Positions 14,701-28,500 of a stretch of DNA of 64,000 nt are shown one piece after another (within the stretch, counting starts at the first letter, position 1; each line of letters begins with the position of its first letter). Below the pieces are notes generated by a model. The model did no database searches, was not told the DNA's origin, and saw nothing but the letters and a program-made list of their open reading frames with translations. The position numbers and the translations under genes are program-made. Source of the DNA: Annona cherimola (Eukaryota; Streptophyta; Magnoliopsida; Magnoliales; Annonaceae); assembly GCA_030490835.1 (NCBI GenBank), contig CM059972.1:19383764-19447763 (forward strand), written 5' to 3'.

Positions 14701-17700
14701 AAACGGACTTTGTATTTTGGTACCACCTTCTTCCCTAAACCACATCCATAAAGGCATGTGAACCTTTGTTAACTTCTCGCCACAACCGGACGTTGTTGTG
14801 GCGCGTCACTTCCGAGGAGACACCCTAGCAACCCTTGCCCATTTCTCACCACATCCAGGCTCCGATGTAGCACGTCGCTTCTGGGGAAATGCCTTCACTC
14901 TTCAAAATTTTTTTACAAGATAAGTTTCCAATGAAAATGATTCCTGGTAGCATAATAAACAAGGGGTCCAAAACACGATAAATGGTTTAGATTTTTTTAA
15001 AATATATATTCTTTAAAATTAAAAACAAAGGTAAGCATGAAGCCTCTATGTTGAAAAAATTAAAAACAAAGTATTGAATCATTATACATATAACCAGTTA
15101 TCATAAGAACAAAAAATACAAATCTAGCATGCTGAAAAAGGAAGATACCTCATCGGATGGTACTTTTAAGAATTCTCGCAAAACTGGATTCTCCAATTTT
15201 TGTAACAAGACCCCAAGGCAAGGAAACCCTGAATATTCAAATAGAAATAAAAATATAAGCTATTTCTTTTGTTGGTTTTGAAAGACAACTAAATTTGGAT
15301 CATTCGTATCAATAAATAACTACTAAAACTAAAATGACAAGTTTTAATAATAGGTTCAAATCTTTCTCTTGTGGATTGACCCAAGTTTTAAATTAGTAAT
15401 TTCTAACCTTAACATTGAAAGATATAATACATAGAATTCAAGCAGGATGGAAGAAATGGAGAAGTGCCTCAAGAATTTTATGTGATCGTTGAGTTCCAAT
15501 CAAACTAAAAGGAAAATTTTATAAGACTGCAATTAGACCTATTATGCTTTATGGGACAGAATGTTGGGCAGTTAAAGAACAACATATACAAAAAATAAGT
15601 GTAGCAGAAATGAGAATGTTAAGGTGGATGTGGTAAAATAAGAAAAGATAAAATTATGAATGAAACAATTCGAGAAAACTTAAAAGTGAGACCAATTTGT
15701 GATAAAATGAGAGAAAATAGATTAAGATGGTTTGGTCATATTAAAAGGAGACCTGAAGTAGTACCGATTAGGAGAACAGAGTCTATCAAAGTAGAAGATG
15801 GTAGGAGAATGAGAGGAAGACTCAAAAAAACATGAATGGAAGTAATTAAATAAGATTTTAAAATATTACAAATTACAAAAAATTTAGTCTTAAATCGCCA
15901 AGAATGGCGCAACAGAATCCATGCCGCCGACCCCACTTAGGTGGGAAATGGCTTATGATGATGATGATGATGATGATGAACGTTGAAAGCAATTTCTAAA
16001 ACAGTCCTCTTCCATCAAAGAAATGGCTCGAGTCATCTATTCCATAGAGCATCAAAGTCACCATCGCTCCCATAATGTTTCCTTAAATGAATACAGTCCC
16101 TTTTGCGAGGAACGAAAGCCAGCCTGAAACCCATTCTCCTTGAATATATACCAGAAGCCATCCTAAGCCATAAGTGGATCCACCATCCATCCAATCAATG
16201 ACCATAACGAAAAAGATTTCAGATCTGATAATGATTGGATGAGTAGACTATTAACGATGAAGAGTACTGTGAGTAAATGTGATCAGGCATGCTTGATCTT
16301 TTCAACCTAGTGAGGATAAGATCATCTGGTGGAGACCAATAACTATTAATGATGGCGCAAGAAGCAGAACTGAATTGGGTATAAAGAAGATAAAAGGCGA
16401 CAGAGAAATGTGTGGCCTGAACCTGCATGGACCATTTTATGCTGATCATGGTTCAGAAGATATGTGTCGCTGTGGGTGGGCTATCAAGAAATTGAGGTCA
16501 AAATTCTAATAGATAGCATCAACGGTGATTATCTTCCAGCATAAAATCAGTTCATTGGATGGTTAAGCCACCAATGTCACAGTCCCAGTGGCAGTGGCAG
16601 ACAACATCAAGCCGAATATCCTGCAATGGTAGAATGGTAAAAGTGGCCAAGTTGGGTTTGGCTCCAAATTTAATGGGTTAAAAGGTGAATAGAAGCCGTA
16701 GATCCAATGCACTAAATAGAGGAAAGATATCACATTTTAAAGATTGTTTGTGCACGCTTGTCTTGCTCAAGACCATCCGTATCTACCAAAAGGTCTCAAA
16801 CAGAGCAGTCACAGTTCCCGATTAGGAATTCCTCACACGATCAATCTTAGAGAATAGCAATCTGGAAGATACAGTTTTATTCATCAGACAATAAGTAAAT
16901 TGACTTCACTGGATGATGGTGATAAGGAAAAGAATGTCCACTGCACTCGTCCGCCATATTTTTGGCTATGACAACCCCTTGGACCTGCTAATTCAATGAA
17001 TGGTTAGGATCTCCTTTGGCTTGGATCAACAGTGACATTCACTTATTGGCTTTTTGCACTCAAAGGGGACCATGGGACAACTGATATTTGATAATAACTT
17101 GATAATAACAAAATTCACAAATTTTGAAAAATTAACATTTGCACCTGATCAGCTTGATAAAACACCATTTCATCTTTTCTATTCATTTTCAGGAAGGGTT
17201 TTTCATTTCTTTTGCAAACCATAAAATTGAATAAAAACATTATTCATAATGAAACCCCCAGAAAAGAATATGTGACATTGCTACGAGATCATTGTAAAAA
17301 TGTCCTAAATTATTATTTGGATTTGAAGTTGTAAAATAAGTAAAAAACTCTCCTCTATTCATACACAGGAGTCTACGCAATGGAGTGCTTAGTAATGACT
17401 ATTAATATTAAGGGTGAATATGCCACTTATTTTCATAGGGTGGATTAATAATAAAAAGTTGATAATTATGGGATTAAATTTACAAATTCTTGAAACATGA
17501 AGGACCAACATCCACATCACTAATGATAAGGGAACAACTAAGAATTTTTATGGTGATCATAGATGATAAGCCAGTAAGACAACAAGCACATCCCTCATCA
17601 TGTGCAAGGTTACTAGGTACCTTATCTAGTATCTACAAGAAAAGAAAAGGAAGAAGAAAGCATCTCAACTATTTTATCCAACTGAAAAAAAAAATGGTTA

Positions 17701-18197
17701 ATATCAAGCAATCACAGTAAGAAGAAATGAACATGAAATAGAGACCACTAAAGCAAGAGCCAGAACCAAAAACAAAAAATTAGTGAATTTATCGAAAGTC
17801 TTGTTGAATCAGGAGTTCTTGCAACGTAGGAGTCTGGAGGATACACACACACACACATGCATGAGCATTTCTCTGCTACAGCCAATTACATCATGCAATC
17901 AGTGGTTTTTTTTATTTTTTAGTGTCTCATTTTGAATCCAAGTCATCCACCATATTTTACTCCATTGATATTTGCATGATATGGAAAATCATGTAATTTA
18001 AAGTTGTTCATAATCCACGACAAGTGTAAATGCATGAGATTGTTTATAATTATATTTTTTAAGATTATTGATTATAAAAGTTTTCAATTCAGTATTTTTT
18101 TTGTACATAGGCTAAATAAATAATCTTAAGCACAATACATAGATTGGATGTTTGAAAATTTTTTTTAAAAAAATCAAGTGGTTGTAGCTTACAGTAT

Positions 18198-18258
<61 letters not shown>

Positions 18259-21200
18259 GACACACACACACACACACACACACATGAGTATTTCTTCAAT
18301 ATAATCGGTTTTATTTTTTATTTTTTGATATTTTCTTTTAAATCCAAACCATCTATCATATTTACTCCATTTACATTTGCATGACATGAAAAATCAAGTT
18401 GTTTGGATTTGTATATACTCCACAACAAGCACAAATGCATGAGATTGTTTATAATTATATTTTTTTAAGATTACTAATTATAAAAATTTTCAATTCACCT
18501 GATTTTTTGTACATAGGCTAAGTAAATAATCTTAAACACAATGCATGGACTGGATGTTTTAAAAAAAAAAAAAATCAAAATATCAAGTGGTTGTAACTTA
18601 TAACCAATTGTATTGGATCATCTCTCTCCACACACAGTCCAGTTTCCATATATCCGGTTCTCTCTCCACACACAGTCCAGTTTCTATATATCCGGATATA
18701 TTAATTCACTTTGGTACTCATGTCTAATTTGGACTCCATCTTGATGATTTTGTTAACTCGAATCCATCGATTGTTTTCTTGAAAAATTAAAAATTATCTC
18801 ATAGTTTGTGTAATTTTCAAAATAAATCAGCACTTAAGAATAAGGACCCATAAGGTCTCAATTTAATATCTAAACTATCTAAAATATTTATCCTACCTAG
18901 ATTAACGGTTTTATAGCATTTTATAATATTCCAAGTATATGGATCCAAGTGGTTTTCTAAATTTGTACATATGGCTTACACATAATTCCAATTGATATAA
19001 TTTTTGGTATTTAAGTAACACCGATAGTGGTAAATACAATATATGAATTGAATTTGACAAAATTATCAAGACAGGGCCAAAACTAAATGGAAGTATTGAA
19101 GTGAATTAATAAATCTGAATGTATAGAAGCCGCAAATCATATAAATTGGAATTATGTGTAGGCCATAGATTTAGAAAACTACTTGGACCCATATGCTAAA
19201 GTTTTATAATACTATAAAATCCTATAAAACCATTAATATAGGTAAGATGAATATTTTATATGAGACCTCATGGGTCCCCATAATAAACTAATCATTTTTA
19301 ATGGATTCAAAGTCACTCTTAAATATTTGTTAGTTTTGAAAATTATGCAAGCTATGGATTAGGATAATTTTTGGTTTCTAAGAAAAAATAAGTGTTAAAT
19401 ACAATTGATGAATTAGATTTGACAAAATCATCAAGACGAAGCCAAAACTAGACAAGAGTACCAAAGTGAATGGTGCATCTGCATGTATAGAAGCTGGACT
19501 ATATATGTTTATATGTATGTGGGTGTGCGCGCAAGAGTGTTAAAGCAATCATGAAACCAGCAATTACCTAGAGAAATGTTTCAAACAAAAAAGTGTATGT
19601 GTGTGCATCCCGGTTAGCAAAAATAATAGTCATAAAGAAATCAAAAGTACAGCTCATTGTAATGAAACAGTTGAAAATAGCATTAGGAACCAGATTTGAA
19701 TGGCAATTTTCACTAATTTTTATTGAAATTGAAATGGAATTTGGATCTACAAAGCAGGAATCTCTCCAGTGAGAACTAGAACAAAAAACTCAGACAAATC
19801 ATGCACCACCCGTCCAATATGAACCACCGACCTCTCACCACTTCCTACCTCTGCCAACATGACCACTAGCTCACCATGCACATGGGCAACCCTGCCAGCA
19901 CAGCACTCAAATGGGCCGTGCTGCCATCTCAGCACACTGCATGCATGTGTATAGCACCTCTTCCCCATGGATATACCCACCCGCGCCTGGGTTTTATGGA
20001 ATCCATGGACCTAAGCCCATACCCATGACCCAACTGCTACACATCACCTCCAGCAGGCCTATGAAAAACAGTGTCTTATTCAAACAAACAGAAGCATTCA
20101 AATCTATTTATGAAATCATTTATTCTTTTAAGGTCTTCCAATAGCAATAAATGCTATCTTTGGTGATCCTGCTTTCATTGCAAACATTGAACTTATTCTA
20201 TTCTAAATAACAACCACAAGCTTAAGACTCTTTGGGGATACTATACATATACCAAGTCAGTCTACTAACATTATCCATTTAGCTAAAGATAAACAAGGAA
20301 ATAGCCAACTGGGCAGTAGCCTAGTTGGTAACTCTTACTGGTGAGGTCCAGGGTTCAAGTCTCCCAGTGGCCATGGGTGGAAGTCACGGCTGTTTTTAGG
20401 AGCTCTGTCTCCTGAGGCTATTGATGGGAGCTCCATCTCCTGTGAGTGTTTATGTAGGAGCTTGTAGTCTCCTCTTATGATAGATGGGAGTTTGTGGTGT
20501 CCCTTGTGAATGAGCTTAAATGTAATAACATGTCATATTGTATAATACCAATCAAAAAAAAAAAAAAAAGAGGAAAAAGAAAGAAGATAAAGAGGCAAAT
20601 AAAGGTGCAGCAACCCACATTTGATTTTCCAGACTGAGAAATGTGAAACCTATTCATGGAAAAAGCAATTTAATTTTCATCCTAGGGGAGTGAGCACAAA
20701 AATCTCCATGATTATTCTAAGTTATAGCACAAGTATGAGGCAAAACTTGGTAGACCATTTGTATGAAAAGGGAATAGCTTTCTTACCAGTATAATCTCCA
20801 TTCATTTCATAGTCATCCAAGAAATGTTTGACAACTGTAGTAGGAATCACATAACCAATATTCTCAACATCTTCAGATCTGTAAACCTAAACAAAGTATC
20901 ACATGAGAACTTACAAAGATGTAGTATAACAGTCAACAATATCAGCGTCCAAACACAATGATAGATGTTTTCCCCAATGAAGATGCCAAAAGATAAGGGA
21001 TAAGAGAGTTGGCCATAAAAATCAGCTAGTCACTAACAGAGATTAAGAAACTGATTACATTCAATAGCAAAGGATGTACCTGAAATGCCACACCTATACA
21101 GTCTCCGTGATCATTGAAAGCAGGACCACCACTATTTCCTACAAATGTGATAAGGAGCAACAATTCATGAAAAACATTTAGCAAAATTAATTTATAAAAG

Positions 21201-24200
21201 CCAAAGATAGTGTTTTAACCCTAGGAATCGTTAGTGAAGCTTCTGATGAAACTCTTTCAAGGAAGGACATCCTTAGGACCAAATTCATGGAAACCTCCAT
21301 CTTAAGAAAGAGCACAAGGACGGAACTCATTCGATAAAATGTTCTACCAGAATGCTTTCTAGGTAAGATAAGCTTATTTCCTGTCTTGTTACCAGCTGCA
21401 CAGTGATTCTTAGAATGAAATTCTGATTCGCTGCTGATTTGCTCTTGAGATTTATTGGCACAAGAACAAGATGCTTGTTAGACATGACAAAAATCCTAAA
21501 GTCAATAGCAGAATGCCATCCTTAATTTTATTTGCAGTACGTCTACTATTATTTCCGATCAAAATGACTCAGGGTAAACATTTGATGTGCTTTTGCTTTG
21601 AATAGTAAATTGTGTGCATGTATTACATATTGTAAAAGAGATTCTAGTTGCAGGAAATAGTACGTTGCACCTGATGAATGCATCAAATTCTAGACTCCAG
21701 GATGAGCCTTCTTTTAAACTGGAAAGTATAACAAGCCATAAGGATAAGGGTTTTAGTTATGGCCACTGAGTTTATACTTTATACAACCACCCATATTGCA
21801 CAGCTGTAAAAAAAATTTATTTTTTAATTTTTAATGAAAATGTGTGCCCCACGAAGATCTTGTATCAAACTAAACATCAAAGAAATACAAAAAATTACCA
21901 AATTTTACAAGGAGAAAGATTTAGGTGGGGCCTGCATATTCCTTAAAAAAAAATTTTAATAAAAAAAAATTATTGCAGGATAAGAATCATTTATTTATTA
22001 CCTCATGAATTAGGATATTTTATTTATTCCTCACTGAGATACTGTTAGGTCATGCAATTACAATCTCCATCAATTTTAATGTTACGATTACAAATTATCT
22101 TCCTCCCTCCCTTGATCCCTTGTTCACTTCTCTGCCTTTCTAGGATCAACTTCCCAAAAATTAGGCACTACTGAAGTTTTCTTCTTAGAACCCAAAAATT
22201 TTGCCAAAATCAGGTCTAAAGTGACAGCTAACGATACACAATCAATGGAATGTGCAATAGATCTACTAATTACCAGGATTGATTGCTGCGTCAATTTGAA
22301 TACCCAAAAGATCTGCTCCACCTTGAGAATATGAAGTGATCTGACAATGGTGCAGGAAAATCATAAATAGTAATACCATGGCAAGAGAGTAGCTTTATTA
22401 CACGACACCTTACAAGAAAGAGGTAAGGCCTTCTTTCATTGTAATGTTTCTTACAAGATGGCAATTAGATCAGCTATGCTATGTGTGGAAAAATGCTGGG
22501 CAATTAAAGAACATCATATACATAGGATGTGTAACATAAATGATAATGTTAAGTTGGATGAGTGGTAAACAAGAAAAAATATAATTAGAAAAGAAGTAAA
22601 TCCGGAAAAAATCTAAAGGTGGAGTCAATAGATAATAAAATGAGAAAAAAAAAAAAAAAAAAAAACCTTAGTTTGGATATGTTAAATGGAAGCCTGAAAT
22701 GGCAAAGTTTAGAAGAGCTTGAGTTTATTCAAATAGAGGGCGATAAGAAAATGAGAGAAATACTCAAAAAAACATGGATAGAAGTAATTTAATAAAATCA
22801 GAAAATGTTAAAGATCACTGAAAACTTAGTTTATGATTATCAACAATAGCGCAACAGAATCCACGCAACTGAGCCCGCATAAGGGAGAAACAACTCGGAT
22901 GGTCGTGGTCGTGATCGTGGCCGTGTTGAAGGGTGATTGATGAAAATGCTGACAAAACACATATTAAACATAGGTAAAGTATAATCAAACAAACCTCTAT
23001 CCGTGATACCACGCCCTGTGTCACTGATATTGTCTCACCTCCTAGTGGATAGCCCACAACAGTAACAGAATCCTGCATGTTCAAAAGCAGCAACTATTAT
23101 AATATGAGAAATTAAACCTCACAAGAAGCTGAGATAAGAAAAGGGATATAGTCCTTAGATACACTAACAAGAGCATATTTGTTGAAAATAGCAGATCAGA
23201 AAGTGGAAGTTCGTGAACATGTAGAAACAAAAGTAGGTGTATTGTTCTGTACTTCATTTAAATTTTGAAAAAGGTAGGACAACAGAAAATGTTCCTGGTC
23301 AAGATAGATCAATGAAGTCCAAGTACAGCATGAAAGTGTGAACAATTAAAGGGTTCTTTATAGCCTTCACCAACAAGACCAAAGAACCAAAAAAACAGAC
23401 CCACTTTGTAACTGTAAAAAAAATGGATACTGACATCAAATCATCAAAGCTACATTATCCACCAATCCCATGTCTAACAACCTCAAACTTGTTAGAATAA
23501 GACCACATACAGGTGTGCTTGCAATGGAAGTTAAAAATTCACCAGAAAATATTGAACTGTCTATACCAACAATCCACATGAATGCACCATGGATGCACAT
23601 GGACCATCGTACCTGTATATGCCAATACATTTACACATGCATTTACATGCGCACGCATGCACAGAGAAGGACACAAACCTGAGTTGTCAGGGCTCCAGCT
23701 ATAAAGAGATGTGCCTTTATATCATTCCAGTAATAAATAATCCATATTCAGCAGAAACTTTTAAATGGAAAGGCAAATAACCTGTAGGCGAGGTAGGCGA
23801 CCAAAACGAAGTGGCTTAACTCCTCTCCAAAATTCTTCACTCTCTACTGAAAGCAAAGCAATGTCACATTCAGCACCTATAGCTAAAACCTGTCAAAAAA
23901 GATGCTGTTAGATATGAAGTTGTAGAGAGATTTTGTGTGAAGCAAATTCAAAGAAACTTAACCAAATGAGCAGTTGAAATAGTATGATGGTTAATATTGA
24001 TTAAGCATGGAGCCCGTTACTTGAGGTTTTCAATCTGCATTCTTCTAATAGGTAAACAGAAGAGATGTTGAATATGACGGCATATGTTCATACTTCCTAA
24101 CGAATGCAAATGGAAATGCTTGGGTATTTATTCATCCACATGGACTACTTGACAAACAGAAGTCCATATTTTAGGAAAGTTCTATTATTTTTTTCTTGCC

Positions 24201-25467
24201 TTCGGTCAACAAATCGGCACAACACGGAAAGACATTAAAGCTCTTCCAAAATGTATGATTTAGAATCCCAAAGAACAGTCTCAACCCAAAGGTAATGGTG
24301 CCCACTTCTAGTGCTTGGACACAGATGGCTGGATGTGTGGCATGGGTGCGAGAAGTACAGGAGCATAACCCATGAAATGACTTCGGATGAGAAGCTCATG
24401 TTAAACTCTAGCAAGAGGTTTCTTAGAATGCAAACCCAGAGTATGAGCAAGGTTTCAATTAATGACAGAAGAACTAAGAAACTTGGCACCTTTGATGATG
24501 ATGATGACGACGACAATGATTTGGAAGCAAAGATTAAAATTTTGAAACTGGTGAGAAGAGGAAATACAACAGTCAACATTGTTATCATCCTTGGCATCTT
24601 CTACAGAACGTAGTAGGAACTTGAAATTACCTAGATGGGAGAAGAACCAACTACAAAAGGTAAGTAAGATTCAATTATGTTCTTGTGTGCACAAAAAATC
24701 AGTGAGAGGAAGACTAGGAGAGTTTCATTTAGCAGAGAATCTAGTTTCTATCTGTTAATGAACAATGATCACAGAAAAATTAATGAATCACAGGAAGGTG
24801 CGGGAGGCGACTATTCCCTCAACTAGTGTTCCACTCCAGTTAGCTGGTTCTGCAACAGTACATTCTAACTTCTATGAGGGGATACCGTTGTTCAATACAA
24901 TCATACCAAAAGAGTGCAAAATAGAATGGTAAGGACTTAAAAAATAGGCCAAAGACAAAATATAGAAACAAAATCCAGAAGGTGAAATTTTGATTTTTGC
25001 CCCCGATTGTGCCCAATCTTAATAACTTTAGCTCCCTTCTATCAGTTTGCCTCACTATTGGCTTTAGCCTCAAGATGTCAGATGCTACTTTTGGATCTAA
25101 GGAAAGAGCCACTCAGAAGTTTGCAGGAATTAATGATGCGAACTGTAGGGAAATATTTCCTCCTCTGTATATATGCATTCTGATTGTGGGGCCCCATGTC
25201 CAAGAGAAGAGTGGAACCATGCGTGAGCACATGCACACCTGAGACAGAGAGAGAGAGGGAGAGAGAGAGAGAGTTGGGATGACAAGTTGGAACTACCTCG
25301 AATGCCATCTTCTCTGTCTCTATTGGTTCATATAAGGGAACACATGGACACAATCTGTTCTGCGCGCGAGTGCATATGGGAATGCATGCATGCACAGCAA
25401 GATGGGTGGGGTGGGTGGGGCGAAGGTAGGGAGGGAGGGAGGGAGGGAGAGAGAGAGAGAGAGAGAC

Positions 25468-25502
<35 letters not shown>

Positions 25503-28500
25503 CCTTAGCCACGAATTTGGTGTCATCACCCCTTCTCTTGACTTTAACCTGAAACCAGTCCCAGAAAAAACAGCAACAAGAGATTAGAGAAACTCTATGG
25601 TGATCCTAGTGAACAACTGGGAAACAGCTTGATTTTTCAGCTTCCTAAATGTATTGGTCAAATCCAAAATTCCCCAACCAAAGTGTGCTTCCATTTTCCG
25701 GATTCATATAGCAAAACCCCTGCATTCCTTTCAGAATGGCAACCATCACTCCAAATCCCAATTCATATACGATAAGCCATTTTTAATGACGATCAGGACG
25801 AAATTAAATCAAATTGCCACTACAAGCATTACGAAGGACCTTGCATTAGAAACAGAGGACTTCATATTACCAATCAAACCTGTGAATTTGTTAGGTGCTA
25901 TCTCAAGCAAGGACCCCGTAACCTGAAGATCCAAATCATAACAACAGAATCGAGCTTGTAAACACTACGCCTTGGGGCTCGCCCAAACTCAGAAACTAGA
26001 AGATCATTATCCAACAAACTGTTGTAAGATTCAACAACTAAATCAACTCCCTAGAAACAATTCATTTGGACATGCCATGTCATCTGTTAGAACCTCCAAG
26101 TTGATTGCACTTGTTTTGCATCTTAGAAGCAAAAGTAAACCAAGAAAGACAAACAAAAGTCATTGCTCAAAAGGGTCCTGCAGAAAGGCTTTTGCATCTT
26201 ATATTTTGCCTTGATCTCCTTCAGTACATTTCATCTACCCTTCTTTGTCAAGTGTTTCAGAAGCAATCAATGAGTAAATTAACACAATTCATTCTTGATC
26301 ATTTCTCACTTAATATTTCCATCATTTTATTCAAATTGTAGACCACTCAAAATGCATAATCAAAACTTAACCAACCAAAATCCAACTTGACCTGCATTGG
26401 TTGGATGTAAATTGGTTTGAAACCAGTGCAGCCAGTATGTTGGGCTAAGCATGGGTTGACTGACGCTCAACCCAACCAAACTGTCCAAGTTGCAATCAAG
26501 GACAGAACAGATGACATATTGACATCCTTCACTTTCCACTTCTGATTTCATGTTTTCTGTCCAGATCAGAACAATTAATATGCAACAACTAGGATTTCAA
26601 CTTTACTATCTACCCATTCAGATGTTAAATTCGTGTAGATTGGTACCTGTGTACTGTCTTCAACACAATGTGCGTTTGTCAAGAGCTTCTTGCCTTTTAT
26701 CATAAAAGCACTGCACAGTCAAGAATATTAGCAAATATTTAAACAAAGGAACTCATAAACTAATTGAAATATAAATGACAGTCAATCAGTCCCACAATAA
26801 TAGTTATTAAAAAAATTGTGCACGCTTAATGTTAAAGACCAAGGAGAGTTTAATACATGCCTTCCTGTACTTGTATACTGTCTTCGCTTTTGCCATGGAA
26901 GGGAAAAATCTGGTGCAGTGTGGGTACAGTAAACCTAGATCAAACAAAAAAATCATTATTGAGTAAACCAGTTACGAAGACTGTGCAAACTGGAAGGTCA
27001 AAGCAACATAAACTGATGCAGACATAATCAATGCTTTCAAAACAGGAGGCTAAGTTCTTAGATGGTGCTTACAATGCCTTGAAGCATAAAAACAAGGACA
27101 TATGGGTTGGAGACTAGTAATTATTTTATATAAATAAATATAGAAATGACAGTGCAATTATTTTGAAAAAATAAGGAAAATGAAAAGAAAAGGTAGGAAA
27201 TATCAGTAGATTTAATTTTTCATGGGGATACATTCCTTGGCTTTAGTGCTGGAAAGCAGCATGCAACACCATATTTTGATAGGAGTGGAAACTGAAAAGT
27301 CAGTAAAACAAATTCCATGCAAAATGCATACAAGCCAATTTTCAATATATTTGTCATGCTACAAAATCATGATCCAAGCAGATCCGAAACACATTTGGAA
27401 ACCTCAACTGCAAATGGCTTGGATTGTGTGGAAATTGAAAAAGACATCATAAATAGAATCTAAGCAGGATAGAAAAAATGACGAAATGCTTTAGGAATTT
27501 TATATGACCATCAAGTTCTAATTAAGGGTGTGTTTGGGAATGAATAAAACTTTTGATGAAAAGTTGTAGAGATGAGAAGTTGTCAAATGATGTGATATGA
27601 TAGGGGTAATGATGAAGAACAAATAGGATAAAGTTGAAATAGATAGGTTAGTTGTGTTGGTAGTTGTGTAGAAATAATTGAAAAGTAGGGTAGTTGTATA
27701 GAAAAATGTGAAGAAATGATTAAAAAATAGAGTGATTGTGAAGAGTGAAAAAGTTTTAGATTGAAAAGTTTTAACTTGACAACTTTTTGTTGTTACCAAA
27801 CACACCCTAAATTTTAAAAAAAAAAATTATGAGGCAATGATTAGACCAGCTGTATTATACGGGGCTAAATGTTGGGTAATTAAAAAAAATCATACACATA
27901 AGATGAGTATTGCAGAAATGGGAATGTTAAGATGGATAAGTGGCAAACAAGAAAAGATAAAAATTAGAAATGAAAAATCAATAGATAATAAAATGAAGAA
28001 ACATAGATTAAGGTGGTTCGGACATGTTAAAGAAAGTCTGAAATGACTCCAATTAGGAAAGCTGAGTTTACTTAAATAGGAGGTGGTAAGAGAATAAGAG
28101 GACCCAGAAAAACATGGATAGAAGTAGAAAACATCAAAAATTACTAAAAACTTAGTTTATGATCATCAACAATGGCACAATATAATTCATGCAATCGACC
28201 CCACATAGGCGGGAAACGACTTATGATGAGGATTGCTTGTTAAAAAGATATAACAAGAGATCTATCAAATATATTGGATATATATATACACACACACACA
28301 CAAATAGATGGGGAAGAGACAAACTATCATCACATCACACCTATCCTAAAATTAAAAAGCAGAAAAACGAAGGGGTGGTATAAAAAGGAAACAAAATTTT
28401 GAAAGAGTGGACCTAGTACATCAATGTGCATGTATGCAAGACTATAGCATCCAAAGTTGATGTTATGGTAGGTGATAATCATATTATGAGGTCAACATAG

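Noticed and set aside
18112..18387. frames through the compound microsatellite
   Set aside because: Low-complexity translation of TC/TA/AC repeats.
24311..24613. 100-codon frame with a poly-Asp run in DEG2 intron 6
   Set aside because: The Asp run comes from a GAT/GAC repeat; the rest matches no family I know and there is no exon context.
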